Shown here piece by piece: positions 18,178 to 24,920 of a stretch of 32,562 nucleotides of DNA; the stretch's first letter is position 1; every line of letters starts with the position of its first letter. A model generated the notes under the pieces. The model made no database searches. It had not been told where the DNA came from and saw only the letters and a program-made list of their open reading frames with translations. This DNA is from Candidatus Peregrinibacteria bacterium (GTDB taxonomy: Bacteria > Patescibacteriota > Gracilibacteria > UBA1369 > UM-FILTER-53-11), in contig JAHFJU010000006.1 in the NCBI GenBank assembly GCA_023245725.1, positions 1 through 32,562 of the forward strand, read 5' to 3'. Both the position numbers and the translations under genes were made by a program.

Positions 18178-19767
18178 ATGCGACTTTTTTCTATTAAAAC
18201 TGTAATAAAAATAAAAACTGCGCTTGTCGTAGCGCTCATTTGTGCAATTCTGTCGCCTTCGTTTAGCGATATTGTTGATGGTCGAGTGCAAATCGCAAAT
18301 GCCGCCGATGAAGGAATCGCAATCGATGTTCTTGGCACGGCAACCGATTTAATATCGGGAAACTTTTTTCAATTTGACGATAATATTGGGCAAAATCTTT
18401 ACACAACAATTTATCAACGAGTTAAAAGCGAAGGCTCAAATGCAGCAATCACTAAAACAACTTCTCGCCGAAAACTATCAAAGGCAGAGCTTTATACTAT
18501 TATTCCTGGGTCGAACATTACTGGAATTATGGCGCAACCAGACCCGCGTGCGCCGCTACGAGATGACCAAATCCGTTCTCGTCGCGATGACCTGATTCGC
18601 GATCTGGCCGATGAAAAAGATCTCGGCGATTTTGAGTCGCTAAACAAAATGCAGGTTGAGTCGACCGAACTTTTCGCAAACGGCGATGAGTCAGATTCTG
18701 GCTTCGATTTGCTCGTAGATCTCGATGTAATGCAGGCGATATTGTTCAATAAGGATATTCAAAGTATGTCGGGGCAGGGAGGTGGTGGAGGGCATTCAGG
18801 TGGCGCAAACCCGCAAGATCAAGCTCAAAATAATGCTAATTCTCCTGCTCAAAATAACGCCGACAACAATAATTCGTCTGCACCTAAAACTCCAGGGGCT
18901 CAAGCTCCTGTCGATGCTTCTAAAATTAAATGTCCTACAAATACAGGGTTAAATGACGAAATTGAATCGGAGCGGACTAAAGATCGTGCAGCTGGCGCAG
19001 TACAGTTAGACGAAAATGGCGTGAATCCTGATGATGCAAAAAAGCCGATAGACGATACTCCGAAGCCATTGGTTGCCGCTCATGCTGACGATTGGCATCG
19101 CGAACTTCCGTGTAGTAACGTATTTTGTTTAAAACTAGAATTGAAATATATAACTGAAAGTTCGTTTACGGTAAGTGATAACTGCGTCATGTGCCACATT
19201 CAGAAAATAAACGATTCGTTCAAAAAATTGCTTAATCATAATTTGGTTCCAAATAAAGTTACTGGTAATTTGCTCGAAGGGCCAAAGTGTAAAGACGCGC
19301 TCTATAATTCGAATTGGGCAATTGTGAATTTTATTTTTATTGGTCAGCCGATTCTTACTCCGCCAAACGATGACTTAATTATCAAGGGCGATATTTGGGC
19401 TAACATGAAGCTTTTCTGGGAACGCTATGTCGATGCTCCAAAAAAATGTGATGCTGGAGAGTCGTGTCGAATTTCAACCGCTGAGCAGGTTTTGTCTCAA
19501 ACTAAACCGAACGCGACATTCGATCAAACTACCGATTCAATGGCTCAAGAAGATCGCGCGATAAAAGATAATAAACTTAAAGAATATCGCGCAGATCAGT
19601 TGAAACGGCAGGTAGAAGCGCAAGGCGGTCAGTACCGGGTAATCATGCAAGAAATGTCGACGATGAACGATTACTTTAATAATTATATGAAAACGTTCGA
19701 TGACTTAACCTCTGATCCCGCAAAATCACCGTGCGGAGTACTAGCAAATAAACAATATTGCCAATAA
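18178..19767 (+). CDS. Secreted Cys-rich protein with Gly/Asn linker, ending in Cys-X (529 aa)
   Basis: I do not recognise the family. A signal peptide covers residues 1-~42, ending ANA-ADEG. A first domain (~43-195) is followed by a low-complexity Gly/Asn/Gln linker (~198-240), then a Cys-rich domain. This carries LPCSNVFC, DNCVMCH, GPKCKD and KKCDAGESC, and the protein ends SPCGVLANKQYCQ. The mature protein has ten cysteines and the C-terminal pair is C-x8-C-x. CVMCH formally fits the CxxCH haem-c motif, but it sits among other Cys pairs and is probably structural. It follows the preceding gene by 3 bases and is 1 base from the next start. A C-terminal helical segment (~440-515) is likely. 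Its role beside the giant protein is unknown. Confidence 0.85.
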   Translation: MRLFSIKTVIKIKTALVVALICAILSPSFSDIVDGRVQIANAADEGIAIDVLGTATDLISGNFFQFDDNIGQNLYTTIYQRVKSEGSNAAITKTTSRRKLSKAELYTIIPGSNITGIMAQPDPRAPLRDDQIRSRRDDLIRDLADEKDLGDFESLNKMQVESTELFANGDESDSGFDLLVDLDVMQAILFNKDIQSMSGQGGGGGHSGGANPQDQAQNNANSPAQNNADNNNSSAPKTPGAQAPVDASKIKCPTNTGLNDEIESERTKDRAAGAVQLDENGVNPDDAKKPIDDTPKPLVAAHADDWHRELPCSNVFCLKLELKYITESSFTVSDNCVMCHIQKINDSFKKLLNHNLVPNKVTGNLLEGPKCKDALYNSNWAIVNFIFIGQPILTPPNDDLIIKGDIWANMKLFWERYVDAPKKCDAGESCRISTAEQVLSQTKPNATFDQTTDSMAQEDRAIKDNKLKEYRADQLKRQVEAQGGQYRVIMQEMSTMNDYFNNYMKTFDDLTSDPAKSPCGVLANKQYCQ

Positions 19768-19768
19768 C

Positions 19769-20968
19769 ATGAAGCGAATTTTAGCTCTTATCCTTGTAGT
19801 AATTGTGCTCTCGACCTCAATGTCGAGTACGCTTTTTGCGTCATATTCATTTGAGAATTACCAGCTTTTAGGCGAGGCTCCATCGTCGAAAAACGATGCG
19901 AAATTTACCGAATGTTTCGCCGATTTGGTCGATTTTCTTTATATAACAATTGGTGCAGGTTTCACAAAACCAGGTAGTGATTTTTCAGATTATTGGAGGG
20001 ATTTCTTTTTGTACACTTCTCACTATGCAGATGTTTATGGAGTTGAACGTCAGCTAAATTCCGCGCGTTATTCTGTAATCTCAACGTATTTAAAATGTCA
20101 GACGACTCGTTTTAAACAGGTGAAGTCTCAGTACTATTCACTCGAAGCCGAGTTGTATTTTGTTCGACATTTTATTAGTACGGATCCTCTTTCTGAAGGA
20201 TTCCCAGATGTCATTACCGTTGATGAAAAACGAAAACAGTTTCAACAGGATTTCTTTGCTTATATGAAATCAAAATCTCCAGATACCGACGATGAAGATA
20301 CGCAAATTGCTGTATTCGGAGGTTACTTTGACAGGTTCATGGCGAAGTACAAAAACAAGGTAAATGAGTATAGAGATAACAGTAATTCAAGCGATCCTGC
20401 ATGGGGACGATTGAAAGAAAAATGGGAAAATCTCATGAAAACAATTAAAGGTTTTGGTTCTTCTGTTGAGGGATTAGGTGGCGATGCATCTGACCTCGGA
20501 AAAGCGCTTGTGCCAAACACCGAAACAATTTCATGGAACTCATTAATGAGCCGCCTCGATGCCTGTGCAGAAACAAGTTCAGAGAGTTATTGCGCAAGCG
20601 ATGCTGTGAAATATTTACAAACTCACGATGCTCTTAAAGAGGCTAAAGATAAACTTAAATCGATATTTGAATCTAAGAGAAAAAATTCTGTTTCATTCGA
20701 TGAAGTGCAGTTTGCTGTCGATACGTCGAATCAGCCTTCAACCGACATTATGTCTGAGGCAGAAATGTTAAATCGTTATGAAGTTTTGTACGGTACAATC
20801 GGAACTTCCGGCCTGAAACAAATGATGCAATCAACCGATACGCTTCTTGCAACTTTGAAAGATGGTCGTGGTGAAGGTCCATTTGGCCCAAAAATTCCGG
20901 GTAGCCTTAAGCCGCTTGCAAAGATTGCCGAGTGTGCAAATAACGTCGAAGACAAAGAGTGCAAGTAA
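19769..20968 (+). CDS. Secreted helical protein ending in Cys-X (399 aa)
   Basis: I do not recognise the family. The signal peptide MKRILALILVVIVLSTSMS... is probably cleaved near LFA-SY (residue ~25). The rest looks mostly helical with aromatic-rich segments (DFSDYWRDFFLYTSHYADVY). Six mature cysteines are seen (FTECF, LKCQT, LDACAETSSESYC, and a final CANNVEDKECK). The last pair is C-x8-C-x, the same spacing as in the 529-residue protein before it, which hints at shared C-terminal architecture. The ATG lies one base after the previous stop. It ends the operon. No clear intrinsic terminator follows in the 69-base gap to the convergent zinc-ribbon gene. Confidence 0.85.
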   Translation: MKRILALILVVIVLSTSMSSTLFASYSFENYQLLGEAPSSKNDAKFTECFADLVDFLYITIGAGFTKPGSDFSDYWRDFFLYTSHYADVYGVERQLNSARYSVISTYLKCQTTRFKQVKSQYYSLEAELYFVRHFISTDPLSEGFPDVITVDEKRKQFQQDFFAYMKSKSPDTDDEDTQIAVFGGYFDRFMAKYKNKVNEYRDNSNSSDPAWGRLKEKWENLMKTIKGFGSSVEGLGGDASDLGKALVPNTETISWNSLMSRLDACAETSSESYCASDAVKYLQTHDALKEAKDKLKSIFESKRKNSVSFDEVQFAVDTSNQPSTDIMSEAEMLNRYEVLYGTIGTSGLKQMMQSTDTLLATLKDGRGEGPFGPKIPGSLKPLAKIAECANNVEDKECK

Positions 20969-21037
20969 TATTTGTCGCTCAAACGCCGCACCTCGAGTTT
21001 TCGTTGCCTGTGCTGTTCACATCGTCCAGCGTCAAAT

Positions 21038-21250
21038 TTATTTTCTAAACAAAAATGCAAAGAACGTTCCTGAATGTTTTTGGCGAACGCTTCTAAGCCG
21101 TTCGAGTCGTGCCTCGCGAGATTCTAGTGATCCTGATTTTTGAGTTTCTTTTAGTTCGGTAATAAAATTTACGTTGTCTGAGTGGCAATACACGCAGAGG
21201 TCGATTTTCGCTGAGATTTTTTTTCCGCAGTTAAAGCAATTGAATAGCAT
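21038..21250 (-). CDS. Small zinc-ribbon protein
   Basis: This is a 70-residue protein from the ATG at 21250. NCFNCGKK...DLCVYCHSD supplies two CxxC knuckles (Cys 5/8 and 18/21), a typical zinc ribbon. A basic Arg/Lys/Glu-rich helix (SREARLERLRSVRQKHS) and a hydrophobic end (TFFAFLFRK) follow. An earlier in-frame start at 21352 would run through the upstream HTH gene and adds no domain, so I chose 21250. It lies 43 bases downstream of the HTH gene on the same strand and is probably co-transcribed. The function is unknown; nucleic-acid or protein binding is likely. Confidence 0.6.
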   Translation of the reverse strand: MLFNCFNCGKKISAKIDLCVYCHSDNVNFITELKETQKSGSLESREARLERLRSVRQKHSGTFFAFLFRK

Positions 21251-21293
21251 AGTCTTTAGGCGAGAGGATTTGTGAGTGGTTGGTAGAAAAGTT

Positions 21294-21464
21294 CTATGTT
21301 GAGCTGGCATCGAGAAACGCATCAAGTTCGCTTTCTCGAATTCGATACACACGCCCGATTTTCACTGCTTTAAGCCGTTTGCTCTTAATTAGCTTCAACA
21401 CCGTAAAAGGGTGTAGATGTAAGAGCTTCGCTGCTTCGTCGACAGTAATTATTGGGTCTTTCAT
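21294..21464 (-). CDS. Excisionase/MerR-type HTH DNA-binding protein
   Basis: The 56-residue form starts at ATG 21464 (MKDPIITVDEAAKLLHLH). A TTG at 21488 would add eight residues. The sequence fits the HTH_17/excisionase-like winged helix: ITVDEAAKLLHLHPFTVLKLIKSKRL is the helix-turn-helix, and AVKIGRVYRIRESELDAFL is the wing and last helix. Such proteins bind DNA as recombination directionality factors or small regulators. No integrase or other phage gene is nearby, so a regulatory role is more likely than excision. The large gene-free region with phased TGAACA repeats lies just upstream and could be its target. Confidence in the fold is high; the function is open. Confidence 0.75.
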   Translation of the reverse strand: MKDPIITVDEAAKLLHLHPFTVLKLIKSKRLKAVKIGRVYRIRESELDAFLDASST

Positions 21465-21598
21465 TTGGTATATCTGTTTTTCAGTCAATTTAACTTAACT
21501 GAATATAATTGTACCAAACGTAAGTAAACTTTTCAAATATCAAATATAACAAGATCACTTGTATCAAATACTATAATGTTCTGCAAGATTTAAAGGAG

Positions 21599-21662
21599 TT
21601 ATGAACAATGTAAACATGTTTTGAACATGTTGTGAACAACTAGTGCAAAACTATGTGCATAA
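21599..21662. repeat. Phased TGAACA repeats with DnaA-box-like sites
   Basis: TGAACA, TAAACA, TGAACA and TGAACA start at 21602, 21611, 21622 and 21633 (spacings 9, 11, 11), about one helical turn apart. Two overlap AACATGTT palindromes. TGTGCATAA at 21654-21662 is TTATGCACA on the minus strand and fits TTATNCACA, the DnaA box. TGTGAACAA at 21631 is TTGTTCACA on the minus strand, one mismatch away. This could be an operator for the adjacent HTH protein or an origin-type element. Confidence 0.45.
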
Positions 21663-21786
21663 CTTAAATTAAAGAATATTTAATCCTGTTATTCTTCAAA
21701 GTACAAAATTTGATTAAATTCTATTAAACTTTAGCGAGCATATTTCCGCCGTAAATTTAGTGAATAAATCTCTTAGGTAGCCAGAT

Positions 21787-21965
21787 ATTGGCTTTCAGTA
21801 AGCCAATTGAGTGCAACTCCTTACCGAGAAGCGTCAAGCAATGCTTGTACTCTTCTAGGCTGGGCAGAGCTGTTTAGATCCAAAATATAAAAAAACTACA
21901 TGGCTTTAGAAAGCCCTGAAGTGCCCATCTGAGTTGCACGTGCAACTCCGTTTGCACAGTTTTTT
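21787..21965 (+). ncRNA. Candidate structured RNA with three-way junction and terminator
   Basis: The gene-free stretch 21465-22029 contains nested complementary segments. A perfect 8-bp hairpin (ATTGGCTT/AAGCCAAT) lies at 21787-21807. A perfect 9-bp closing stem joins GTGCAACTC at 21811-21819 to GAGTTGCAC at 21931-21939. Inside it, hairpin AGAAG/CTTCT plus CAAGC/GCTTG covers 21827-21856, and stem TGGGCA (21861-21866)/TGCCCA (21922-21927) encloses hairpin GGCTT/AAGCC (21902-21915). The 3' closing strand can instead pair with the adjacent GTGCAACTC (21940-21948). GTGCA/TGCAC at 21940-21957 followed by six T to 21965 looks like a terminator. It matches no RNA family I recognise. The strand is inferred from the terminator. 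Confidence 0.45.
21889..21915 (-). terminator. Possible terminator downstream of mscS
   Basis: Read on the minus strand, a GGCTTTCTAAAGCC hairpin is followed after six bases by seven T. It lies about 115 bases past the mscS stop. The same hairpin is part of the candidate RNA on the other strand, so the assignment is tentative. Confidence 0.4.
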
Positions 21966-21984
21966 AAAATGTTCAAACGCAATT

Positions 21985-22010
21985 CCGCCAGCGTAAGCTT
22001 ACGGAGGCGG
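21985..22010. repeat. 26-base inverted repeat after mscS
   Basis: CCGCC-ag-CGTAAG-CTTACG-ga-GGCGG is an imperfect palindrome 20 bases past the mscS stop, with a perfect 12-base core CGTAAGCTTACG. It could act as an RNA 3'-end stem or a protein site. No strong T-run follows on the minus strand. Confidence 0.6.
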
Positions 22011-22029
22011 CTTAATCAGATCGCCATTT

Positions 22030-23202
22030 TCATCCTTGCCCATCAATCTCTGTCATATCTTCATATGCTCCTGTAGGATCGGAGTCTGAAGGAACCATGT
22101 CGCTAATTGCTGGAACCTCTATTTGAATTTGTGGCTCTTGTACGGCCGTTGTCGCTGTATCGGTAACTTGTGTTTCAGTCGCAACCGTTGTTGATAAATC
22201 TGCTGCGGTAGGAGCTTCGTCAGCTATCGAATGTATTTGTGTTGGTGGCGTAGCCTCAGCCGCAATTGCTTTCGACATTTTCATTTCAATCTTTCGTGCT
22301 TCGCGTATTTTTGCATTCTCTTCTTTATCAGCTTTTGTATCGATAGCAGTTTCAAGATGAACTACATTAAACGGAATATCGATTCCAGCATCAACAAGCG
22401 CGTCATACACTTTGTGCATCATAACTGTTTTTATCTTAAACCAGCCGTCGCGTGAGCCAACCCAAAAACGAACTTCAAAATCAATTGAGCTGTCACCGAA
22501 TCCTGTAATAATAATTGTTGGCATTGGCTTTTTTAGGATTTTTGCCTGAGCTTTCATTAATTTCATAACTACTTTCATTGCGTATTTTATTTCGGTGTCA
22601 TACGAAACACTAAATGGTACAACAACTCTTCTAGTCGGATTAGTTGTGTAGCTAATAACTTGGCTTCTAAAAATTGTAGCATTTGGAACAATAACTTTTG
22701 TGCCATCAATAGCTTTAATAATTGTTGCACGAGTTTGAATTTCAACAACTTTTCCGTAAGTCGAACCAACTCTAATAAAATCACCAATAGTGAATTGTCT
22801 GTTTAATAAGAGCAAAACGCCCGATAGAAAATTCATGATTAAATCCTGTAAAGCAAAACCGATACCAAATGCAACTGCCGCGAGAATTGTAGTTAGATCA
22901 ATACCGGCGACTTTTAATGCAATAGTAATTCCAACAACCAGCGTGCCAAAGTAACTTACTCGGCCAGCAAGAACTAAAACCTCTTGGTGCTCTTCATCAA
23001 TTTTATCTGAAATGCGCGATTCAACCGCAGTTTTAGCGATTTTTGCTACTACGAAAGCAAGCACAAATAAAACTAGACCAGCTATCCAGCTTGGAACTTG
23101 GCTAATAATGTAATCAAAGAAACTGGCAATTTTATCTGCGAGCCCATTAGAAGCATCGTCTTTTGCAAGCGTAGTTGCTGCGAGAATTAATAGTGAATAC
23201 AT
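22030..23202 (-). CDS. mscS: MscS-type small-conductance mechanosensitive channel
   Basis: This is a 390-residue inner-membrane channel that releases solutes on hypo-osmotic shock. TM1 and TM2 lie at ~35-60 and ~75-100. The pore-lining TM3 region ILAAVAFGIGFALQDLIMNFLSG is Gly/Ala-rich as expected. It is followed by the beta domain (FTIGDFIRVGSTYGKVVEI, VIVPNATIFRSQVISYTT) and an alpha/beta domain ending near VVHLETA (~290). An extra ~95-residue tail rich in Thr, Ala, Gln and acids, probably disordered and cytoplasmic, extends past the normal end. I chose ATG 23202 over TTG 23205 because the -10 box is 6 bases upstream, so transcription should start at the ATG. It is in tandem with the YdjM-like gene (83-base gap) but has its own promoter. 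Confidence 0.92.
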   Translation of the reverse strand: MYSLLILAATTLAKDDASNGLADKIASFFDYIISQVPSWIAGLVLFVLAFVVAKIAKTAVESRISDKIDEEHQEVLVLAGRVSYFGTLVVGITIALKVAGIDLTTILAAVAFGIGFALQDLIMNFLSGVLLLLNRQFTIGDFIRVGSTYGKVVEIQTRATIIKAIDGTKVIVPNATIFRSQVISYTTNPTRRVVVPFSVSYDTEIKYAMKVVMKLMKAQAKILKKPMPTIIITGFGDSSIDFEVRFWVGSRDGWFKIKTVMMHKVYDALVDAGIDIPFNVVHLETAIDTKADKEENAKIREARKIEMKMSKAIAAEATPPTQIHSIADEAPTAADLSTTVATETQVTDTATTAVQEPQIQIEVPAISDMVPSDSDPTGAYEDMTEIDGQG

Positions 23203-23208
23203 CAAAAC

Positions 23209-23217
23209 AGTATATCA
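23209..23217 (-). promoter_or_regulatory. mscS promoter, predicted leaderless
   Basis: TGATATACT on the minus strand is a TGn-extended -10. Only six bases (gttttg) separate it from the ATG at 23202, so the mRNA should begin at the start codon. Confidence 0.65.
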
Positions 23218-23285
23218 TTTTTTGAGAGGATTTGCCACACCTCGAAAACAGTCCAACCAAAACTTAAGAATTGCGATTTTGGCCA

Positions 23286-23810
23286 CTAGCCCACCCAAAT
23301 TGCCGCAATCGCTCCCAAAAAACATGCAATTTGCCACACATCTGATTCGCTCCATTTTCTGCTTTCTCCATCGGGCAACAGTAAATTATGCGGAGTTTTG
23401 GCATGCATTGTATAAAAATGAAAGTTTCTGTGTATGCGTACAAGACGTGAAAAAGGTATGACTCCGGCTGAAACAAATCCTTCAAAAATATCTGGCAATT
23501 GCGCCGCCCACATACAAGCCATTATTACAAATAACTGTGCCGAAATTCCAAATTTCATATACGCGCAAAGTGTTAGTACAATCATGCTCCCACCAAAATC
23601 CAATAAAAATAATAACGCCATTTTTTTAGTCAATCGCGCCGGCGAAAATTCATAGTGCCCGTGAGGAATTCTGTCAGTCAAATAGTGCGATATGAAAGAA
23701 GCGCAAACAGCCAAAGAAATTCGCGCAGTTAAAGGAGTTGAATCCGGCAAAAGTGTAAAAGTTGAAAGCCCTATAAGCGCACCGATGCTATTGTGTCCAA
23801 AAGCCAACAT
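23286..23810 (-). CDS. YdjM-like membrane-bound metal-dependent hydrolase family protein
   Basis: This 174-residue membrane protein has about four hydrophobic segments (~8-22, 30-42, 64-85, 88-105). Near the N-terminus it has His6 and the cluster SHYLTDRIPHGHYE (His42, Asp46, His50, His52). This resembles the HxxxD metal site of the YdjM/DUF457 family of integral-membrane metal-dependent hydrolases. A second His-rich segment (VRIHRNFHFYTMHAKTPHN) follows at ~125-142. The physiological substrate of such proteins is uncertain. The ATG at 23810 is preceded by TACAAT with seven bases between, so the mRNA may be leaderless. It is divergent from the slipin gene across a 104-base spacer, and mscS follows on the same strand. 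Confidence 0.6.
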   Translation of the reverse strand: MLAFGHNSIGALIGLSTFTLLPDSTPLTARISLAVCASFISHYLTDRIPHGHYEFSPARLTKKMALLFLLDFGGSMIVLTLCAYMKFGISAQLFVIMACMWAAQLPDIFEGFVSAGVIPFSRLVRIHRNFHFYTMHAKTPHNLLLPDGESRKWSESDVWQIACFLGAIAAIWVG

Positions 23811-23817
23811 TAGGCTT

Positions 23818-23823
23818 ATTGTA
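23818..23823 (-). promoter_or_regulatory. -10 box of the YdjM-like gene
   Basis: TACAAT on the minus strand ends seven bases before the ATG, which predicts a start at or next to the ATG. No good -35 is seen. Confidence 0.45.
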
Positions 23824-23880
23824 GCGTATTTTTTTCTTAAATATTTTGAAATTCATGTTGATTATGTAAAGCAGTCAATA

Positions 23881-23889
23881 TGATATACT
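23881..23889 (+). promoter_or_regulatory. Extended -10 promoter of the slipin gene
   Basis: TGATATACT is identical to the pilin and mscS boxes. The leader is about 18 bases and lacks a Shine-Dalgarno. Confidence 0.65.
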
Positions 23890-23914
23890 CAGCCTACTTA
23901 ACCAATTATTACTT

Positions 23915-24688
23915 ATGTTTACAGGTCTCGGTGGTTTTCTCTTCATCGTTATCGGTTTCATTTTGTTGATCAGTATTCGTCAGGTCAATCAGAATGAGCG
24001 TGGGGTTAAACTCACGATGGGTAAATATTCAGGGATTATTGAGCCGGGTTGGAGGATTGTTTTGCCTATTTTCCAATCAATGAAAAAGGTTGATATTCGT
24101 GTAAAAGCTCTCGATGTGCCAGATCAGGAGTCTCTTACAAAAGACAATATTCCGATTCGTATTAACGCAGTAATTTATTTCAAAGTTATCGATCCGGCAA
24201 AGGCGATTTTAGCTGTTGAAAATTTCTTATACGCAACTTCACAGCTTGCACAGACGACTATGAGAAATGCGGTTGGTGAGGTGACTCTCGACCATTTGCT
24301 CGAAAAGAAAGAAGAGATTTCAGCTCGTATTCAAGAGATTGTCGACAAAATGACAGACGAGTGGGGAATTGACGTTCAAAATGTTGAGTTGAAAGATATT
24401 ATGCTTCCGGAAAGTTTGAAGAGGGTAATTGCTCGTGTTGCCGAGGCTGAACGTGAGAAGCGTGCGGTGATTGTTGCGTCTGAGGGTGAGGTTGCTTCTG
24501 CACAAAATATGGCTCAGGCGGCGCAGGTTTTGAATGCGGCTCCAGGGGCTTTGCACCTTAGAACTTTGGCTTCAATTAATGATATTTCAGAAAGCCCATC
24601 GAATACCACAATTTGGATGGTTCCAATCGAAGTTCTACGCGCCGTTGAATCATTTCAGCAATTTATGAGTAGCAAAGTAGGTAAATAG
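23915..24688 (+). CDS. SPFH/stomatin-family (slipin) membrane protein
   Basis: This 257-residue protein has an N-terminal hydrophobic hairpin/TM (~3-24: GGFLFIVIGFILLISI), then a typical SPFH/band-7 domain. Signatures include NQNERGVKLTMGKYSGIIEPGW, KVDIRVKALDVPDQESLTKDNI, INAVIYFKVIDP, VGEVTLDHLLEKK and the helical EAEREKRAVIVASEGE. A C-terminal segment contains SNTTIWMVPIE. Bacterial slipins form membrane-microdomain scaffolds and usually pair with an NfeD protein. No nfeD is adjacent here, since the next gene is unrelated and separated by a terminator. The length fits the family (~250-260). It is monocistronic, with an extended -10 promoter and a strong terminator. Confidence 0.93.
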   Translation: MFTGLGGFLFIVIGFILLISIRQVNQNERGVKLTMGKYSGIIEPGWRIVLPIFQSMKKVDIRVKALDVPDQESLTKDNIPIRINAVIYFKVIDPAKAILAVENFLYATSQLAQTTMRNAVGEVTLDHLLEKKEEISARIQEIVDKMTDEWGIDVQNVELKDIMLPESLKRVIARVAEAEREKRAVIVASEGEVASAQNMAQAAQVLNAAPGALHLRTLASINDISESPSNTTIWMVPIEVLRAVESFQQFMSSKVGK

Positions 24689-24748
24689 AGGATTTATAGC
24701 GTTGATAATTGTGAGTTGTCTGATTGCCGTTGATGGCCTTAAAAACCC

Positions 24749-24771
24749 CCCCGCACACAGCGGGGTTTTTT
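24749..24771 (+). terminator. Intrinsic terminator after the slipin gene
   Basis: CCCCGC-acaca-GCGGGG is followed by six T. A run of A precedes it, so it could work in both directions. Confidence 0.92.
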
Positions 24772-24861
24772 GTGTGACAGAAGAGTTTTAAACCGCACGT
24801 GAGGTATTATTCGATTTTCCTATAATTTACGTGCCTCGCACTACCATATAAAAAATACATA

Positions 24862-24890
24862 TTGACAATATGGCAAGTTCTAGCTAGAAT
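24862..24890 (+). promoter_or_regulatory. Near-consensus sigma70 promoter
   Basis: TTGACA at 24862-24867, a 17-base spacer, and TAGAAT at 24885-24890. It is the best full promoter in the window. The predicted leader is about 24 bases, with no Shine-Dalgarno before the ATG at 24921. Confidence 0.85.
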
Positions 24891-24920
24891 GCTCTCTATT
24901 ATTTTTTCACACTAAGTTTT

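Noticed and set aside
21038..21352. 104-residue form of the zinc-ribbon protein
   Set aside because: The extra 34 residues are read out of frame through the HTH gene and carry no domain.
21811..21939. Integron attC site
   Set aside because: The inverted repeats do not match the RYYYAAC/GTTRRRY core, and no integrase is nearby.
21787..21965. tmRNA, SRP RNA, RNase P RNA or 6S RNA
   Set aside because: I looked for the CCA-ended tRNA-like end, the GGAAGGAAGC-type SRP core and the GAGGAAAGTCC core of RNase P and found none. The three-way junction does not fit the rod-like 6S RNA.
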